Positions 26,668 through 36,013 of a stretch of 64,000 nucleotides of DNA are shown piece by piece. The notes below the pieces were generated by a model. That model saw only the letters and a list, made by a program, of their open reading frames with translations, was not told where the DNA came from and did not search any database. Each line of letters opens with the position of its first letter. The first letter of the stretch is position 1. Made by a program: the position numbers and the translations under genes. Source of the stretch: Streptomyces canus (GTDB lineage: Bacteria > Actinomycetota > Actinomycetes > Streptomycetales > Streptomycetaceae); the NCBI RefSeq assembly GCF_041435015.1, contig NZ_CP107989.1, positions 3,658,001 to 3,722,000 on the forward strand. Reading direction: 5' to 3'.

Positions 26668-28503
26668 CTACGCCGACAGCTCCTCACGCAACGCGTCCCG
26701 CAGCCGAGCCGCCCGCTCGGCCACCTCGGCCGGCCCCAAAGCCACCGCCCGGTCGGCCCACCGCTGCCCCTCGGCCAGCTCCCCCCGACGCGCGTAGACG
26801 AGGGCCAACCGCAACGCCGCCCGCCCGTGCCCCGCGTCGGCCGCCCGGGTCCACCACACGGCGGCCTCCGGGTCGCTCCCCTCCCTGGCGAGCAGCAGCC
26901 CCAGATTGAAGGCTCCGTTCCGGGACCCCGCCTCCGCGGCCTCCCGGTACCACCGGGCCGCCTCCACGACATCACCCCGGGCGGCGGCGAGCATGCCCAC
27001 CCGCACCTGAGCGCGCCGGTGCCCCTGGGAGGCCGCCCGCTCGTACCACTCCTCGCACTCGCTCTTCCCCGCGTGCACCGGCTCACCGAGCGAGTGCGCG
27101 GGCACCGGCGGCCGCCGGGCGTCCAGCACGGTCGCCAGCCGGTACGCGGCCTCCGCGCTGCCGCCCCCCGCCGCACACCGCAGGTGCCGCTCGGCCTCGG
27201 CCTCGTCCCCGTCCCGCAGCCGGGCGATGCCCACCTGCAGCGCGGCCTCGGTGTGTCCGGCGGCAGCCGCCCGCTCGTACCACCGCAGAGCTACGGCCTC
27301 CTCGCCCCGCCCGGCGAACAGGATCCCGAGGTTGAACGCGGCATCCACGCTCCCGGCCTCCGCGGCCTTGGAGAACCAGGGCTCCGCCCCGGCCGTGTCC
27401 CCGCCCTGGAGCAGCAGAATGGCGAGCGCGTTGGCCGCCTCCCGGTGCCCCGCGTACGCGGCCCGCCGGTACCACTGCTCGGCCTGCGCGGTCCGCCCCT
27501 GCTCGGCGCAGAGCAGCCCCAGGTTGTACGCGCCGTTGTCGTCACCGGCGTCCATCGCCGCCCGGTACCAGCGCTCGGCGGTCTGCGACTCGCCGCGCTC
27601 GGCGTGCAGGGCGCCCAGCGCGTTGGCCGCGTTGCCGTCCCCGTCCTGGGCGGCGCGCAGCCACCACACGGCGGCGCTCTCGGTGTCACCGGCGTCCCGC
27701 AGCAGAAAACCGAGGGCGCAGGCGGCCCGCGCCTCCCCGTCCTTGGCGGACGTCAGATACCAGCGCCCGGCCTCCTTGAGCGCACCGCGCCGCTCCAGGA
27801 TCGCCCCGAGGTGCAGCGCCGCCCGGCGGTGCCCCCGCGCGGCGGCCTGCCGGTACCACTGCTCGGCCTCGGCCCCGGCACCGTGGTCGTCCCCGACGTC
27901 CCCGTCGGGACCCAGCCGGCGGTCGAGCGCGCGGGCCAGCCGGTAGGCAGCCTCCCGGTGCCCCCGCTCGGCGGCGATCCGCATCCACTGCTCGGCGCCC
28001 GTGTCCGCGCGATGCTCCAGCAGGTCGGCGAGCGCGTAGGCGCCCAGCGCGTGCCCCTGCTCGGCGGACTGGCGCAGCCAGTACTCGGCGGCGGGCTCGT
28101 CGCCCCGCTCACGGTGGTGGCGTCCCAGCGCGTGCGCGGCCGCGGCGGATCCGGCGACGGCGGCGATCCGCCACCAGCCGGCGGCGTCCTCGGCGTAACC
28201 GCGCTGGTGCAGCAGGACGCCCAGGTTGTTGGCGGCGGCCCGGTCACCCGCGGCGGTGGCGGCACGCAGATGGGGCTCGGCTCCGTCGAGGTCACCGCGG
28301 CGCAGCAGGAGGGCGCCGAGGACGCTCATCGCCTCGACGTCACCGGTCTGCGCGGCAAGGCGCTGACGTGCCTCCTCGGCAGCCTCCCCGGTCTCGTCCC
28401 GGTCCATGGGCTGCGACAAGTCGCCCGTCGACTCCGAAAAATCGGCAGGCTGCACAAAACGCCCTGTCTCCAACAGAGTTGCCTTGTCCCCCATAACGTC
28501 CAT
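26668..28503 (-). CDS. Sel1-like repeat protein
   Basis: A 611-residue protein composed almost wholly of about fifteen Sel1-like repeats of some 35 residues, for example GAEPHLRAATAAGDRAAANN, AEQWYRQAAARGHRRAALHL and AEQWYRRAAYAGHREAANAL. Such solenoids bind other proteins. The N-terminal 45 residues are acidic and unstructured-looking. It has no signal peptide or membrane span. Start is uncertain: the ATG at 28503 (MDVMGDK) and the ATG at 28494 both lack a clear Shine-Dalgarno. It lies between two identical initiator tRNA genes on the same strand; a role in initiation is speculative. Confidence 0.85.
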   Translation of the reverse strand: MDVMGDKATLLETGRFVQPADFSESTGDLSQPMDRDETGEAAEEARQRLAAQTGDVEAMSVLGALLLRRGDLDGAEPHLRAATAAGDRAAANNLGVLLHQRGYAEDAAGWWRIAAVAGSAAAAHALGRHHRERGDEPAAEYWLRQSAEQGHALGAYALADLLEHRADTGAEQWMRIAAERGHREAAYRLARALDRRLGPDGDVGDDHGAGAEAEQWYRQAAARGHRRAALHLGAILERRGALKEAGRWYLTSAKDGEARAACALGFLLRDAGDTESAAVWWLRAAQDGDGNAANALGALHAERGESQTAERWYRAAMDAGDDNGAYNLGLLCAEQGRTAQAEQWYRRAAYAGHREAANALAILLLQGGDTAGAEPWFSKAAEAGSVDAAFNLGILFAGRGEEAVALRWYERAAAAGHTEAALQVGIARLRDGDEAEAERHLRCAAGGGSAEAAYRLATVLDARRPPVPAHSLGEPVHAGKSECEEWYERAASQGHRRAQVRVGMLAAARGDVVEAARWYREAAEAGSRNGAFNLGLLLAREGSDPEAAVWWTRAADAGHGRAALRLALVYARRGELAEGQRWADRAVALGPAEVAERAARLRDALREELSA

Positions 28504-28524
28504 CGTCGCACCACCATCAACCTG

Positions 28525-28541
28525 GGTACACCTGGTATACC
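28525..28541. promoter_or_regulatory. Tandem palindromes upstream of the Sel1-repeat gene
   Basis: GGTACACC (28525-28532) and GGTATACC (28534-28541) are adjacent near-identical 8-base palindromic sites 22 bases before the start codon, a candidate operator. Confidence 0.4.
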
Positions 28542-28667
28542 GCAGCCATTGAGGTCACTTCAGCGTTTTGTCGACATGCCCACAGAGAGACAAGTCAAAC
28601 ACGGCTCCCCCAACTCCCCGAGGCGGCACGACCGTCCCCTCGGTCGGCACATGCGTTCGCACACCAC

Positions 28668-28701
28668 GAAGGCCCGGATCCTCAAGAGGATCCGGGCCTT
28701 C
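28668..28701 (-). terminator. Strong terminator after tRNA-fMet copy 2
   Basis: GAAGGCCCGGATCCTC (28668-28683) pairs perfectly over 16 bases with GAGGATCCGGGCCTTC (28686-28701) across a 2-base loop, directly 3' of the minus-strand tRNA. Confidence 0.85.
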
Positions 28702-28709
28702 GCTTTCAG

Positions 28710-28783
28710 TAGCGGGGACAGGATTTGAACCTGCGACCTCTGGGTTATGAGCCCAGCGAGCTACCGAGCTGCTCCACCCCGCG
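28710..28783 (-). tRNA. Initiator tRNA-fMet (CAT), copy 2
   Basis: A 74-nucleotide initiator tRNA identical to the copy at 26524-26597, with the CAT anticodon, three G-C pairs in the anticodon stem and an unpaired C1/U72 end. It starts about 55 bases after the UPF0182 gene's 3' end. Confidence 0.97.
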
Positions 28784-28837
28784 CCGTTGTGTTGCAACCG
28801 TATCACGGCGCGGGGTGGGCATTTGACCAGCGGTTGC

Positions 28838-31822
28838 TCAGCCGCTCGGACTGCTGCTCGGACTACTACTCGGACTGCTGCTGGGACTGCTCCTGGGGCT
28901 CGGGCTGCTGCTGGGCTTCGCGCTACTGCCGCCGCTCTTGTCCGCCGCGGCCTGCGCGTCCTCGGCCCGCTTGAGCGCGTCCTCCAGATCCTTCTGGGCC
29001 CGGCCGTACGCCTCCCAGTCGCCCTTCTTCAGGGCCTCCTGGCCGGCGTCGAAGGCCTTCTGGGCGTCGCCCAGCGCCTGTTGGATCGTCGGGTTGCTGG
29101 AGGTCGGCGGCGGCTTGGTGGTCCCGCCGTCGTCGTCCGGTGGCTGGGTCGTCGAACCGGCCGCTCCGAAGACCTTGTTCAGGGCTTCGTCGAGGGTGTC
29201 CTCGAAGGCGGTGTTGCCGCCGTAGGTCACCAACACCTTCCGCAGCAGCGGGTACTTCAGTCCACCACCGCGTACGTAGACCGGCTCCACATAGAGCAGT
29301 CCTCCGTCGAGCGGCACCGTCAGGAGATTGCCGTACTCCACATTGGAGTCGCCTCTGTTGAGGAGGCTGATGGTCTCGGCGATGTCCTGTTCGGAGTTGA
29401 ACTGGCTCTGCACCTGTTTGGGCCCGTTGACCGTGGTGTTGGTCGGCAGTTTCAGGATTCTGATCTTGCCGTAGTCCCTGGTGCCCGCCTCGGCGTCGAC
29501 CGACATGAACGCACTGAGGTTGTCCCGGCCGTTGGGCGTGAACGTCGTCGTGAGCGAGAACGCCTGTGCCGACTGGTCGGGCATCTTCATGCTCAGGTAG
29601 TACGGCGGCACCGCGTCGCCCGACTTGTTGGTCGGGTCGTCCGGCACCTGCCACACCTCGCTGCCGCTGAGGAAGGTGTCCGCGTCCTCGACGTGATAGC
29701 GCGCCAGCAGCTCACGCTGCACCTTGAACAGGTCCTGCGGGTACCGCAGATGAGCCATCAGGTCGGTGGAGATGTCCTTCCTCGGCTCCACCGTGCCCGG
29801 GAACGCCTTCATCCAGGTCTTGAGGACCGGGTCCTTGGTGTCCCACTGGTAGAGCTTGACCTCGCCGGTGTACGCGTCGACGGTCGCCTTCACCGAGTTG
29901 CGGATGTAGTTGACCTGGTTCTGCTGGGCCACCACCGCGCGCTGGTTGTTCGTCGCGGTCAGCGAGTCGGCCGTGGTGTCACCGAGGGTCGTGCGGGAGG
30001 AGTACGGGTAGCCGTTCGTCGTCGTGTACGCGTCGACGATCCACTGGATCTTGCCGTTGACCACCGCCGGATAGGCGTCGCCGTCGATGGTCAGCCAGGG
30101 GGCGACCGCCTCGACGCGCTGCTTGGGCGTGCGGTTGTACAGGATCCGCGAGCCCTCGCCGATCGCTCCGGAATAGAGGATCTGCGGCTCGCTGAACGCC
30201 ACCGCGTACGCGGCCCGGTTGACCGGGTTGGAGAGGTTGACCCCGCTCTTGGCCTTGTAGCTGTAGGTCTTCTCACCGTCGTCGTCGGAGTAGTCGATCT
30301 CCTTCTGGGGACCGCCGACGATCGAGTACTCGGTGGTCTTCTCGCCGTAGTAGACGCGCTGCTGGTACGTCCCGAGGTCGCCCTTGGACGGCAGGTTGGA
30401 CTCGGTGAAGACCGGGCGGCCCTCGGCGTCGGCCTCGGTGCCCTTCGCGGCGACCACGCCGTAACCGTGGGTGTAGCGGAAGTGGTCGTTGATCCAGTTG
30501 TTCTTCGGGATACCGGCGAGGTTCAGCTCGCGCAGACCGATGACCGTGTCCTGGTCTCCGGCGTTCTTGCCGTCCTTGCTGTAGCGATCGACGTCCAGGT
30601 TGGTCGGGAACGCGTAGTAGTTCCGCATCTGCTGGAGCTGCTGGAACGTCGGTGAGACCACGTTCGGGTCCACGACCCGGATGCTCGCCGTGGCGTCGAC
30701 GTCGTCGCGCAACTTGGTCTTGTCGGTGGTGGTCGACTTGCCTTCGTACTCGGTGACCTGGGTGTCATCGATGCCGTACGCATCACGCGTCGCCTTGAGG
30801 TTCTTCGTGACGTACGGCGCTTCCTTGGCCTGCTCGTTCGGCTGGACCTGGAACTTCTGGACGATCGCGGGGTAGAGCCCGCCGATCAGGATCGCCGAGA
30901 GCACCATCAGACCGAAGCCGATCACGGGCAGCTGCCAGGTGCGCCGCCACAGGGTGGCGAAGAACAGCAGGGCGCAGATGACGGCGATGCAGAACAGGAT
31001 CGTCTTGGCCGGCAGATAGGCGTTCGCGTCGACGTACCTGAGGCCCGTCCAGCTGTCGGTCGCCTTGAAGTCGCTGGACTTGACCGCGAGGCCGTACCGG
31101 TCGAGCCAGTAGGCGACCGCCTTCAGGGCGACGAAGACACCGAGCAGCACCGACAGGTGCCCGGTCGCGGCGGCCGTGGCCCGCGCGCCCGGGGAGGTGA
31201 TCCTGAGACCGCCGTACAGGTAGTGAGTGAGCGCGGCGGCGATCACCGAGAGGATCGCCGCGGCGAAGCCGAAGCCGAGCAGGAACCGGTACCAGGGCAG
31301 GTCGAAGGTGTAGAAGGAGATGTCGAGGTGGAACTGCGGGTCCTTCTGGCCGAAGGAGACGCCGTTGACCCACATCAGCCAGGTCCGCCACTGACTGGAG
31401 GCGGAGGCGCCGGCGATCAGGCCCACCAGGGAGACGATCCCCAGCAGCAGCCACCTCTTGTAGGGCGCGATGCCCATCCGGTAGCGATCGAGGTTCTGCT
31501 GTTCCATGGACATGGCGCTCAGCGGCGGGCGCAGCCGGTGGGCCAGCCAGATGTTGAAGCCGACCGCGAGGGCCATCAGCACACCGAAGACGAAGAACAG
31601 CCCGATTTTGGTCCACAGCGTGGTGGTGAACACGGACGAGTAGTTCACCGAGCGGTACCAGAGCCAGTCCGTCCAGAAGCCCGCGAACATGGTGAACGCC
31701 ATGCCGAGAACGGCAAGGACGCCCAGCGTCATGAGCAGGGTCCGGGCGCGCCGGGACGGGCGGCCCACTCTCATCCGCGGCCCCGTCGGGCCTCCGCCGC
31801 GGTCCGGCATCTGGAAAGCCAA
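28838..31822 (-). CDS. UPF0182 family large membrane protein
   Basis: A 994-residue protein of the actinobacterial UPF0182 (COG1615) family. About seven membrane helices occupy the first 330 residues, followed by a large extracytoplasmic domain and a low-complexity tail of Ser-Pro-rich repeats. The start is a TTG at 31822 with GAGGTG six bases upstream; it gives [10 protein letters not shown], matching the position of the S. coelicolor start. The longer ATG at 31906 has no support. The function of the family is unknown, though it is conserved in mycobacteria. Confidence 0.85.
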   Translation of the reverse strand: MAFQMPDRGGGPTGPRMRVGRPSRRARTLLMTLGVLAVLGMAFTMFAGFWTDWLWYRSVNYSSVFTTTLWTKIGLFFVFGVLMALAVGFNIWLAHRLRPPLSAMSMEQQNLDRYRMGIAPYKRWLLLGIVSLVGLIAGASASSQWRTWLMWVNGVSFGQKDPQFHLDISFYTFDLPWYRFLLGFGFAAAILSVIAAALTHYLYGGLRITSPGARATAAATGHLSVLLGVFVALKAVAYWLDRYGLAVKSSDFKATDSWTGLRYVDANAYLPAKTILFCIAVICALLFFATLWRRTWQLPVIGFGLMVLSAILIGGLYPAIVQKFQVQPNEQAKEAPYVTKNLKATRDAYGIDDTQVTEYEGKSTTTDKTKLRDDVDATASIRVVDPNVVSPTFQQLQQMRNYYAFPTNLDVDRYSKDGKNAGDQDTVIGLRELNLAGIPKNNWINDHFRYTHGYGVVAAKGTEADAEGRPVFTESNLPSKGDLGTYQQRVYYGEKTTEYSIVGGPQKEIDYSDDDGEKTYSYKAKSGVNLSNPVNRAAYAVAFSEPQILYSGAIGEGSRILYNRTPKQRVEAVAPWLTIDGDAYPAVVNGKIQWIVDAYTTTNGYPYSSRTTLGDTTADSLTATNNQRAVVAQQNQVNYIRNSVKATVDAYTGEVKLYQWDTKDPVLKTWMKAFPGTVEPRKDISTDLMAHLRYPQDLFKVQRELLARYHVEDADTFLSGSEVWQVPDDPTNKSGDAVPPYYLSMKMPDQSAQAFSLTTTFTPNGRDNLSAFMSVDAEAGTRDYGKIRILKLPTNTTVNGPKQVQSQFNSEQDIAETISLLNRGDSNVEYGNLLTVPLDGGLLYVEPVYVRGGGLKYPLLRKVLVTYGGNTAFEDTLDEALNKVFGAAGSTTQPPDDDGGTTKPPPTSSNPTIQQALGDAQKAFDAGQEALKKGDWEAYGRAQKDLEDALKRAEDAQAAADKSGGSSAKPSSSPSPRSSPSSSPSSSPSSSPSG

Positions 31823-31974
31823 GGTGCGCACCTCGAAGTTCGCTGTCGATCCGTCAGGCCCCCGTGTTCGCGAGCCCCTCCTGGGCCCCCGTGATCGCGG
31901 GCCCACACCTATGCAACTTACTCACCGTTTACTCGGTTCCCGATTCCGGTGACGAACGAGGCAGGATTGTGACC

Positions 31975-32517
31975 ATGTCCAACACTCCCATGGCAGCGAG
32001 CCCGCTCACCCGGGCCGTACTCGAGATCGACGAGTACACCTCCGGCCTCGGCTGGGACCAGCCCGCTCGTCTCTTCGCCCTCGTAGACACCGCACAGCTG
32101 CGCGCTCAGGAACCCGCTCTCGCGAGCCAGCTCGGTCTGGAGGACGCGCAGGAGTCCTCGGGTCTGACCCCCATCGAGCAGGACGAGATTCCCGCGGGCA
32201 AGCCGCTCGACGAGTTCCTCGGCACCATCGCCTGGCCCGACGCGGTCGTCGGCTGCGCGCTCACCGTGGAGCGCCTGATGCTGCCGCCCTCCGCCGAGGC
32301 GTCCGTCCCGCAGGGGCTGAGCGAGGACCGGTTGGCGAAGTGGGTAGCCGAGCACCCGGCGCGCCAGGAGGTCCGTATGACGGTCGCGGTCCTGCGCGAC
32401 GGCACCCGCGACTCGGCCCTGCGCCTGCGCGAGAAGGACTCCCCGACGGAGGTCCTCACGGGCCGCGACCTGGTTCCCGGCCTGGCGGAGGCCCTGTCGG
32501 CGACGTTCGCGGACTGA
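31975..32517 (+). CDS. PPA1309-family protein of unknown function
   Basis: A 180-residue acidic soluble protein with the family's WDQPARLFALVDTAQL and GTIAWPDAVVGCALTVERL segments. Structures of PPA1309 relatives exist but no function is assigned. The ATG at 31975 is one of two adjacent candidates (a GTG six bases earlier is in frame). Its neighbour on the opposite strand is the PDZ/Lon-like protease, a pairing commonly seen in actinobacteria. It is divergent from the UPF0182 gene. Confidence 0.8.
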   Translation: MSNTPMAASPLTRAVLEIDEYTSGLGWDQPARLFALVDTAQLRAQEPALASQLGLEDAQESSGLTPIEQDEIPAGKPLDEFLGTIAWPDAVVGCALTVERLMLPPSAEASVPQGLSEDRLAKWVAEHPARQEVRMTVAVLRDGTRDSALRLREKDSPTEVLTGRDLVPGLAEALSATFAD

Positions 32518-32522
32518 GGTCT

Positions 32523-32549
32523 TCCGGGTCGTCCAGGTCTTCCAGGTCT
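32523..32549 (+). repeat. Three imperfect 9-base tandem repeats
   Basis: TCCGGGTCG, TCCAGGTCT and TCCAGGTCT run consecutively just after the PPA1309 stop, between the gene and its terminator. Confidence 0.5.
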
Positions 32550-32555
32550 TCCGGT

Positions 32556-32601
32556 ACGACGACGGGGGCGCCCTCGGTGTGAGGGGCGCCCCCGTCGTCG
32601 T
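32556..32601. terminator. Bidirectional terminator, 18-base-pair stem
   Basis: ACGACGACGGGGGCGCCC (32556-32573) pairs perfectly with GGGCGCCCCCGTCGTCGT (32584-32601). It separates two convergent genes. Confidence 0.85.
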
Positions 32602-32616
32602 GCACGCGCGTGCCGG

Positions 32617-33714
32617 TCAGCTCTTGGTCGTGCACTTCGGCAGGTCGGACGTCCTGCCCCCGCGGATGTCCTTGAGCGCGCCGAGGGCGTCGTCGATGGT
32701 CTTCACCTTGACCAGGGTGAGCCCGCCGGGGGTGTCCTTGGCGGCGGCCGCGCAGTTGTCGGCGGGCGTCAGGAAGTACTGGGCGCCCTTGTCGCGCGCG
32801 CCCACCGTCTTCATCTCGATGCCGCCGATCGGGCCGACCTTGCCGTCGTCGTCGATCGTCCCGGTGCCCGCGACGAACTTGCCGCCGGTCAGGCTGCCCG
32901 GGGTGAGCTTGTCGTAGATGCCGAGCGCGAACATCAGACCGGCGCTCGGGCCGCCGACGTCGGCGAGCTTGATGTCGACGGTGAACGGGAAGGTGTGGTC
33001 GGTCCCGGCGGCGATCCCGACGATGGCGCGCTTCTCGCCCTGGTCGTCGGACGCCCTGGTCGTGATCGTGATCTTCTCGGTCTTCGTCGCCGTCCGGTGC
33101 GCCTTCTCCGCGGCGGCCTGCTCCTTCGCGGGCACGATCGTGAACACGACGTCCTCGCCGGGCTTGTGCTTGGTCACCAGCTTGGCGACGTCGTCCGGCG
33201 CCTTCACCGTCGTACCGTCGACGGCCTTGATCACGTCACCGGCGTGCAGTCTGCCCTCGGCCGGGGCGTCCTTCACGACGGTGGAGACGATCACCCAGGC
33301 CTGCACCGGGACGTCCAGCTCCTTCAGGGCGGCGACCTTGGCGCTCTCCTGCGACTGGCTGAACTCCTCGGCGTTCTCCTGGGTGGACTGCTCCTCGGTC
33401 TTGCCGTCCGGATAGAGGGTGTCGTGGGGGACGACCTTGTTGTCGTGCGCGAGCCAGCCGTACACGGCCTCGACGAGGTTCATCTTGTAGTCGGCGCTGG
33501 TGACCCGGACGGTGGTCATGTTCAGGTGACCACTCGTCGGATACGTCTTGCGCCCGGAGATCTGCAGCACCGGCTCGCCGCCGTGGTCCCCGAGGGTGTT
33601 CACCGTGGGGCCCGGTGACATCTCGGCATAGGGCACTTTGATGAAGACTCCCGCGCACAGGAGCGCGATCAGCATCAGGGTGGAGGCGAGCATCGTCGCG
33701 GTGCGGCGTGGCAT
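32617..33714 (-). CDS. Membrane-anchored PDZ and Lon-like (S16) protease
   Basis: A 365-residue YlbL-type protein. An N-terminal membrane anchor (residues about 8-27) is followed by a PDZ domain (around VQAWVIVSTVVKDAPAEGRL and HAGDVIKAVDG) and a C-terminal Lon-like S16 domain with the catalytic serine in GGPSAGLM and the lysine in IEMKTVGARDKGAQYF, so the Ser-Lys dyad is complete. It probably degrades or processes extracytoplasmic or membrane-proximal proteins. It is convergent with the PPA1309 gene. Confidence 0.9.
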   Translation of the reverse strand: MPRRTATMLASTLMLIALLCAGVFIKVPYAEMSPGPTVNTLGDHGGEPVLQISGRKTYPTSGHLNMTTVRVTSADYKMNLVEAVYGWLAHDNKVVPHDTLYPDGKTEEQSTQENAEEFSQSQESAKVAALKELDVPVQAWVIVSTVVKDAPAEGRLHAGDVIKAVDGTTVKAPDDVAKLVTKHKPGEDVVFTIVPAKEQAAAEKAHRTATKTEKITITTRASDDQGEKRAIVGIAAGTDHTFPFTVDIKLADVGGPSAGLMFALGIYDKLTPGSLTGGKFVAGTGTIDDDGKVGPIGGIEMKTVGARDKGAQYFLTPADNCAAAAKDTPGGLTLVKVKTIDDALGALKDIRGGRTSDLPKCTTKS

Positions 33715-33775
33715 GGCACGACAGTACGGGACGCTCCTGTCGGACCATCGTCAGGGCGCCGTCGTCACCCGGTCG

Positions 33776-33940
33776 TCAGGTGCCGGAGTGCGACTTCTCC
33801 ATCGCGGCGCGGAAACGGGCGTAACCGTCGAGCTCGGGGCCGTCACTGCGCATCCGCCGGGTCCGGTTGGCCCAACTGCCCCACAACCCGGCAGCGACCG
33901 CGGCCACGAACGGAATCAACAACCAGATGAGCGCCCCCAT
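33776..33940 (-). CDS. 54-residue membrane protein
   Basis: Frame MGALIWLLIPFVAAVAAGLW starts with a single transmembrane helix, continues with a basic stop-transfer (NRTRRMR) and a cytoplasmic tail ending EKSHSGT. GGGAGG lies five bases before the ATG, a strong Shine-Dalgarno. It fills most of the gap between the PDZ protease and moaE on the minus strand. Its function is unknown; it may be a small subunit or regulator for a nearby membrane protein. Confidence 0.8.
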   Translation of the reverse strand: MGALIWLLIPFVAAVAAGLWGSWANRTRRMRSDGPELDGYARFRAAMEKSHSGT

Positions 33941-34063
33941 GCCGACCTCCCGACCCCGCGCTGAGCGACCGCGAAAAACTGACTGATCAGCAGATTAACC
34001 ATCCGCACTGACAACGCTCACGTCAGGGGGGCGGTTACGCAACCGGAGGGGTGAAGGAAGGGT

Positions 34064-34525
34064 TCAGCAGGCGCCGACCCATTCCTCCGAACCGTCAGAG
34101 AAGGTCTGGTGCTTCCAGATCGGCACTTCGTGCTTGAGATCGTCGATCAGCTTCCGGCAGGCCTCGAAGGCCTCTCCCCTGTGAGGGCAGGAAACGGCGA
34201 CCACGACGGCGAGATCCCCGACCCCGAGATCCCCGACCCGATGCACCGCGGCCAGGGCCCGCACCGGAAACTCGGCGACGACCTTTTCAGCGACGCGCCG
34301 CATCTCGGCCTCGGCACTCGGGTGACACGAATACCCGAGCTTGTCGACGTCGGCTCCCCCGTCGTGGTTCCTGACGGTCCCGACGAACAGGGCGGTCCCC
34401 CCGGCGGAGTCGTCCCCGACGGCCCGGAAGACCTCGTCGAGGGAGAGCGGGGCCTCACGGATCGCGATCAGCTTGATGGGGTCCTGCGCGGCCTGCTCGC
34501 CGGGATGGTCGTAAGTCGGTGCCAT
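34064..34525 (-). CDS. moaE: Molybdopterin synthase catalytic subunit
   Basis: A 153-residue MoaE that, with thiocarboxylated MoaD, inserts sulfur into precursor Z in molybdenum cofactor synthesis. Family residues are GTVRNHD (49-55), VHRVGDLGVGD, and the lysines of LKHEVPIWKHQ, including the active-site K. The ATG at 34525 follows GGAGGT closely; the longer frame to 34543 is possible. No MoaD is seen beside it. It is downstream of an NAD-epimerase-like gene with a common stem-loop between. Confidence 0.93.
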   Translation of the reverse strand: MAPTYDHPGEQAAQDPIKLIAIREAPLSLDEVFRAVGDDSAGGTALFVGTVRNHDGGADVDKLGYSCHPSAEAEMRRVAEKVVAEFPVRALAAVHRVGDLGVGDLAVVVAVSCPHRGEAFEACRKLIDDLKHEVPIWKHQTFSDGSEEWVGAC

Positions 34526-34627
34526 ACCTCCATCGTGCCGCACGCCGGAGACAGCGGGGAACAGCGTGATCGTCCGGCACGCGTGCGTGGAGCTTTGGAG
34601 CGACCTACAGGCAATTCAAGCGGGGCC

Positions 34628-34646
34628 CAGGGGGCGCAGCCCCCTG
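34628..34646 (-). terminator. CAGGGGGCGCAGCCCCCTG stem-loop
   Basis: A short perfect hairpin of the kind recurring at Streptomyces gene ends. It lies between the epimerase-like gene and moaE and may end the former's transcript. Confidence 0.5.
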
Positions 34647-34705
34647 AGGACGGGACGGGCAGGTGCGGCGGGGGCGAGGAGAACCCGGCGCCGACCCCCG
34701 CAGCC

Positions 34706-35821
34706 TCAGATCCGCCGCCGCGCCTTCCGGGCCCGCCGCACCACGGCCGCCGCACCCAGCAGCGCCACCGTCGCCCCCGCGGCCCCCGCAGCCGTCGCGT
34801 CCTTCCGCCCCAGCCGCCGCCCGGCGACCGTGTGCCGCCCGGCGACCTCCTCCAGCAGCTCCGCGAGCACCTCCTCGTTGGTCCACTGCGGCCGCCACCC
34901 GGCGTCATGCAGGCGGCTCCCGCTCACCACCCAGGGGTACATCGTGTACGCGAGATCCCCCGCGGGGGACGGCGTCAGCCCGATCCGGTGCAGCCGCGCC
35001 GCCGCCCCCAGGGCGACCGCCGACGGCAACTCCATCCGGCGGATCCCGCTGAGCTCCTCGATCTCCTCCTGCTCCAGCCACCCGTCGCACCCGACGGCCA
35101 GCTCGCCGTCGACCTTCTCCAGGACGGCGTACTCCAGAGCGCTGCACAGATCCTCGACATGGCAGAACTGCCAGGCGGGCCGGGACCCGGCCACGACCAG
35201 CAGCCGCGGGGACTCGAAGTACCGGGTCAGAGCGGTGTCGGTGCCTCCGCCCACCAGCACGGCAGGCCGCACGACGGTGACATTGAGCCCGGGATGCGCC
35301 CGAGGAGCCCGACGCGCGAGCCGCTCGATCTCCAGCAGATCCCCGACGCCGGTCGCCTCCGCGGTGGCCCGCAGCTCGGCGTCCTCCGAAAGGGGTAGCT
35401 CGTTGTCCGGAAGCGCCCCGTAGACCATGGCGGAGGTGCACAGCACGACCCGGTGGATGCCGGCGGCCGCCGCGGCGGTCAGCACGGTCTGCGTCCCCCG
35501 GACGTTGTACGCCGTCCGCGCGGCCGGGTCCGTCTCCAGATCGAGGTCGAGCGCCAGATGGACCACGACGTCGGCCCCGCGCAGTTTCTCCGCGATGGCC
35601 GGATCCCGCACATCCAGGATGTGCCACTGCGCCGCGGCGCACTCACCACGCCGCTCGTCCAGCGCGATGACCTGCTTGATCTCCTCCGAGGCGGCCAGCC
35701 GCTCGGCGAGCAGCGCCCCGATGCCGGACGCGGCGCCGGTGACCGCGACGACTGGCCGGCGCGCGGCGGGGTTGGTTGACTGGTTTCGCGCTGCGCGAAC
35801 CTGCGGATCAGGGGAACTCAC
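34706..35821 (-). CDS. NAD-dependent epimerase-like protein with C-terminal membrane tail
   Basis: A 371-residue short-chain (extended SDR) protein. The NAD-binding VTGAASGIGALLAERL and the GADVVVHLA strand are clear. At the usual active site, SAMVYG supplies the serine and tyrosine region, but no YxxxK follows, so catalysis by the normal mechanism is doubtful. The C-terminal 25 residues (AAGAAGATVALLGAAAVV then arginines) look like a tail anchor. The GTG at 35821 follows GGAG and is preferred to the ATG at 35917. It is divergent from the zincin-like gene. Confidence 0.75.
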   Translation of the reverse strand: MSSPDPQVRAARNQSTNPAARRPVVAVTGAASGIGALLAERLAASEEIKQVIALDERRGECAAAQWHILDVRDPAIAEKLRGADVVVHLALDLDLETDPAARTAYNVRGTQTVLTAAAAAGIHRVVLCTSAMVYGALPDNELPLSEDAELRATAEATGVGDLLEIERLARRAPRAHPGLNVTVVRPAVLVGGGTDTALTRYFESPRLLVVAGSRPAWQFCHVEDLCSALEYAVLEKVDGELAVGCDGWLEQEEIEELSGIRRMELPSAVALGAAARLHRIGLTPSPAGDLAYTMYPWVVSGSRLHDAGWRPQWTNEEVLAELLEEVAGRHTVAGRRLGRKDATAAGAAGATVALLGAAAVVRRARKARRRI

Positions 35822-36013
35822 CGGGCGTCTCCAGCGGTTGTCTTCAGTAGGAACGCGAGTGACGCGTACGTACCAGGTGGCATCCATCCTGCCGCAGGCG
35901 GAGAGCCGGCGGAGCACCGAGGCCCGAACGGCCGTCGGTGTCTACGCTGGGTGGTGTTATCGGGCAGCCGCGCCGCCGGAGGCAACCGGTGGCCTTACCA
36001 GCCGAGGAATCCC

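Noticed and set aside
26605..28728. A 707-codon plus-strand frame running through both tRNA genes and opposite the Sel1-repeat gene
   Set aside because: It overlaps two functional tRNAs and a well-supported gene, and its repeats mirror the Sel1 units on the other strand.
26481..28790. Integrated mobile element using tRNA genes as attachment sites
   Set aside because: No integrase, excisionase or transfer genes are present, and the duplicated tRNAs are complete, each with its own terminator.
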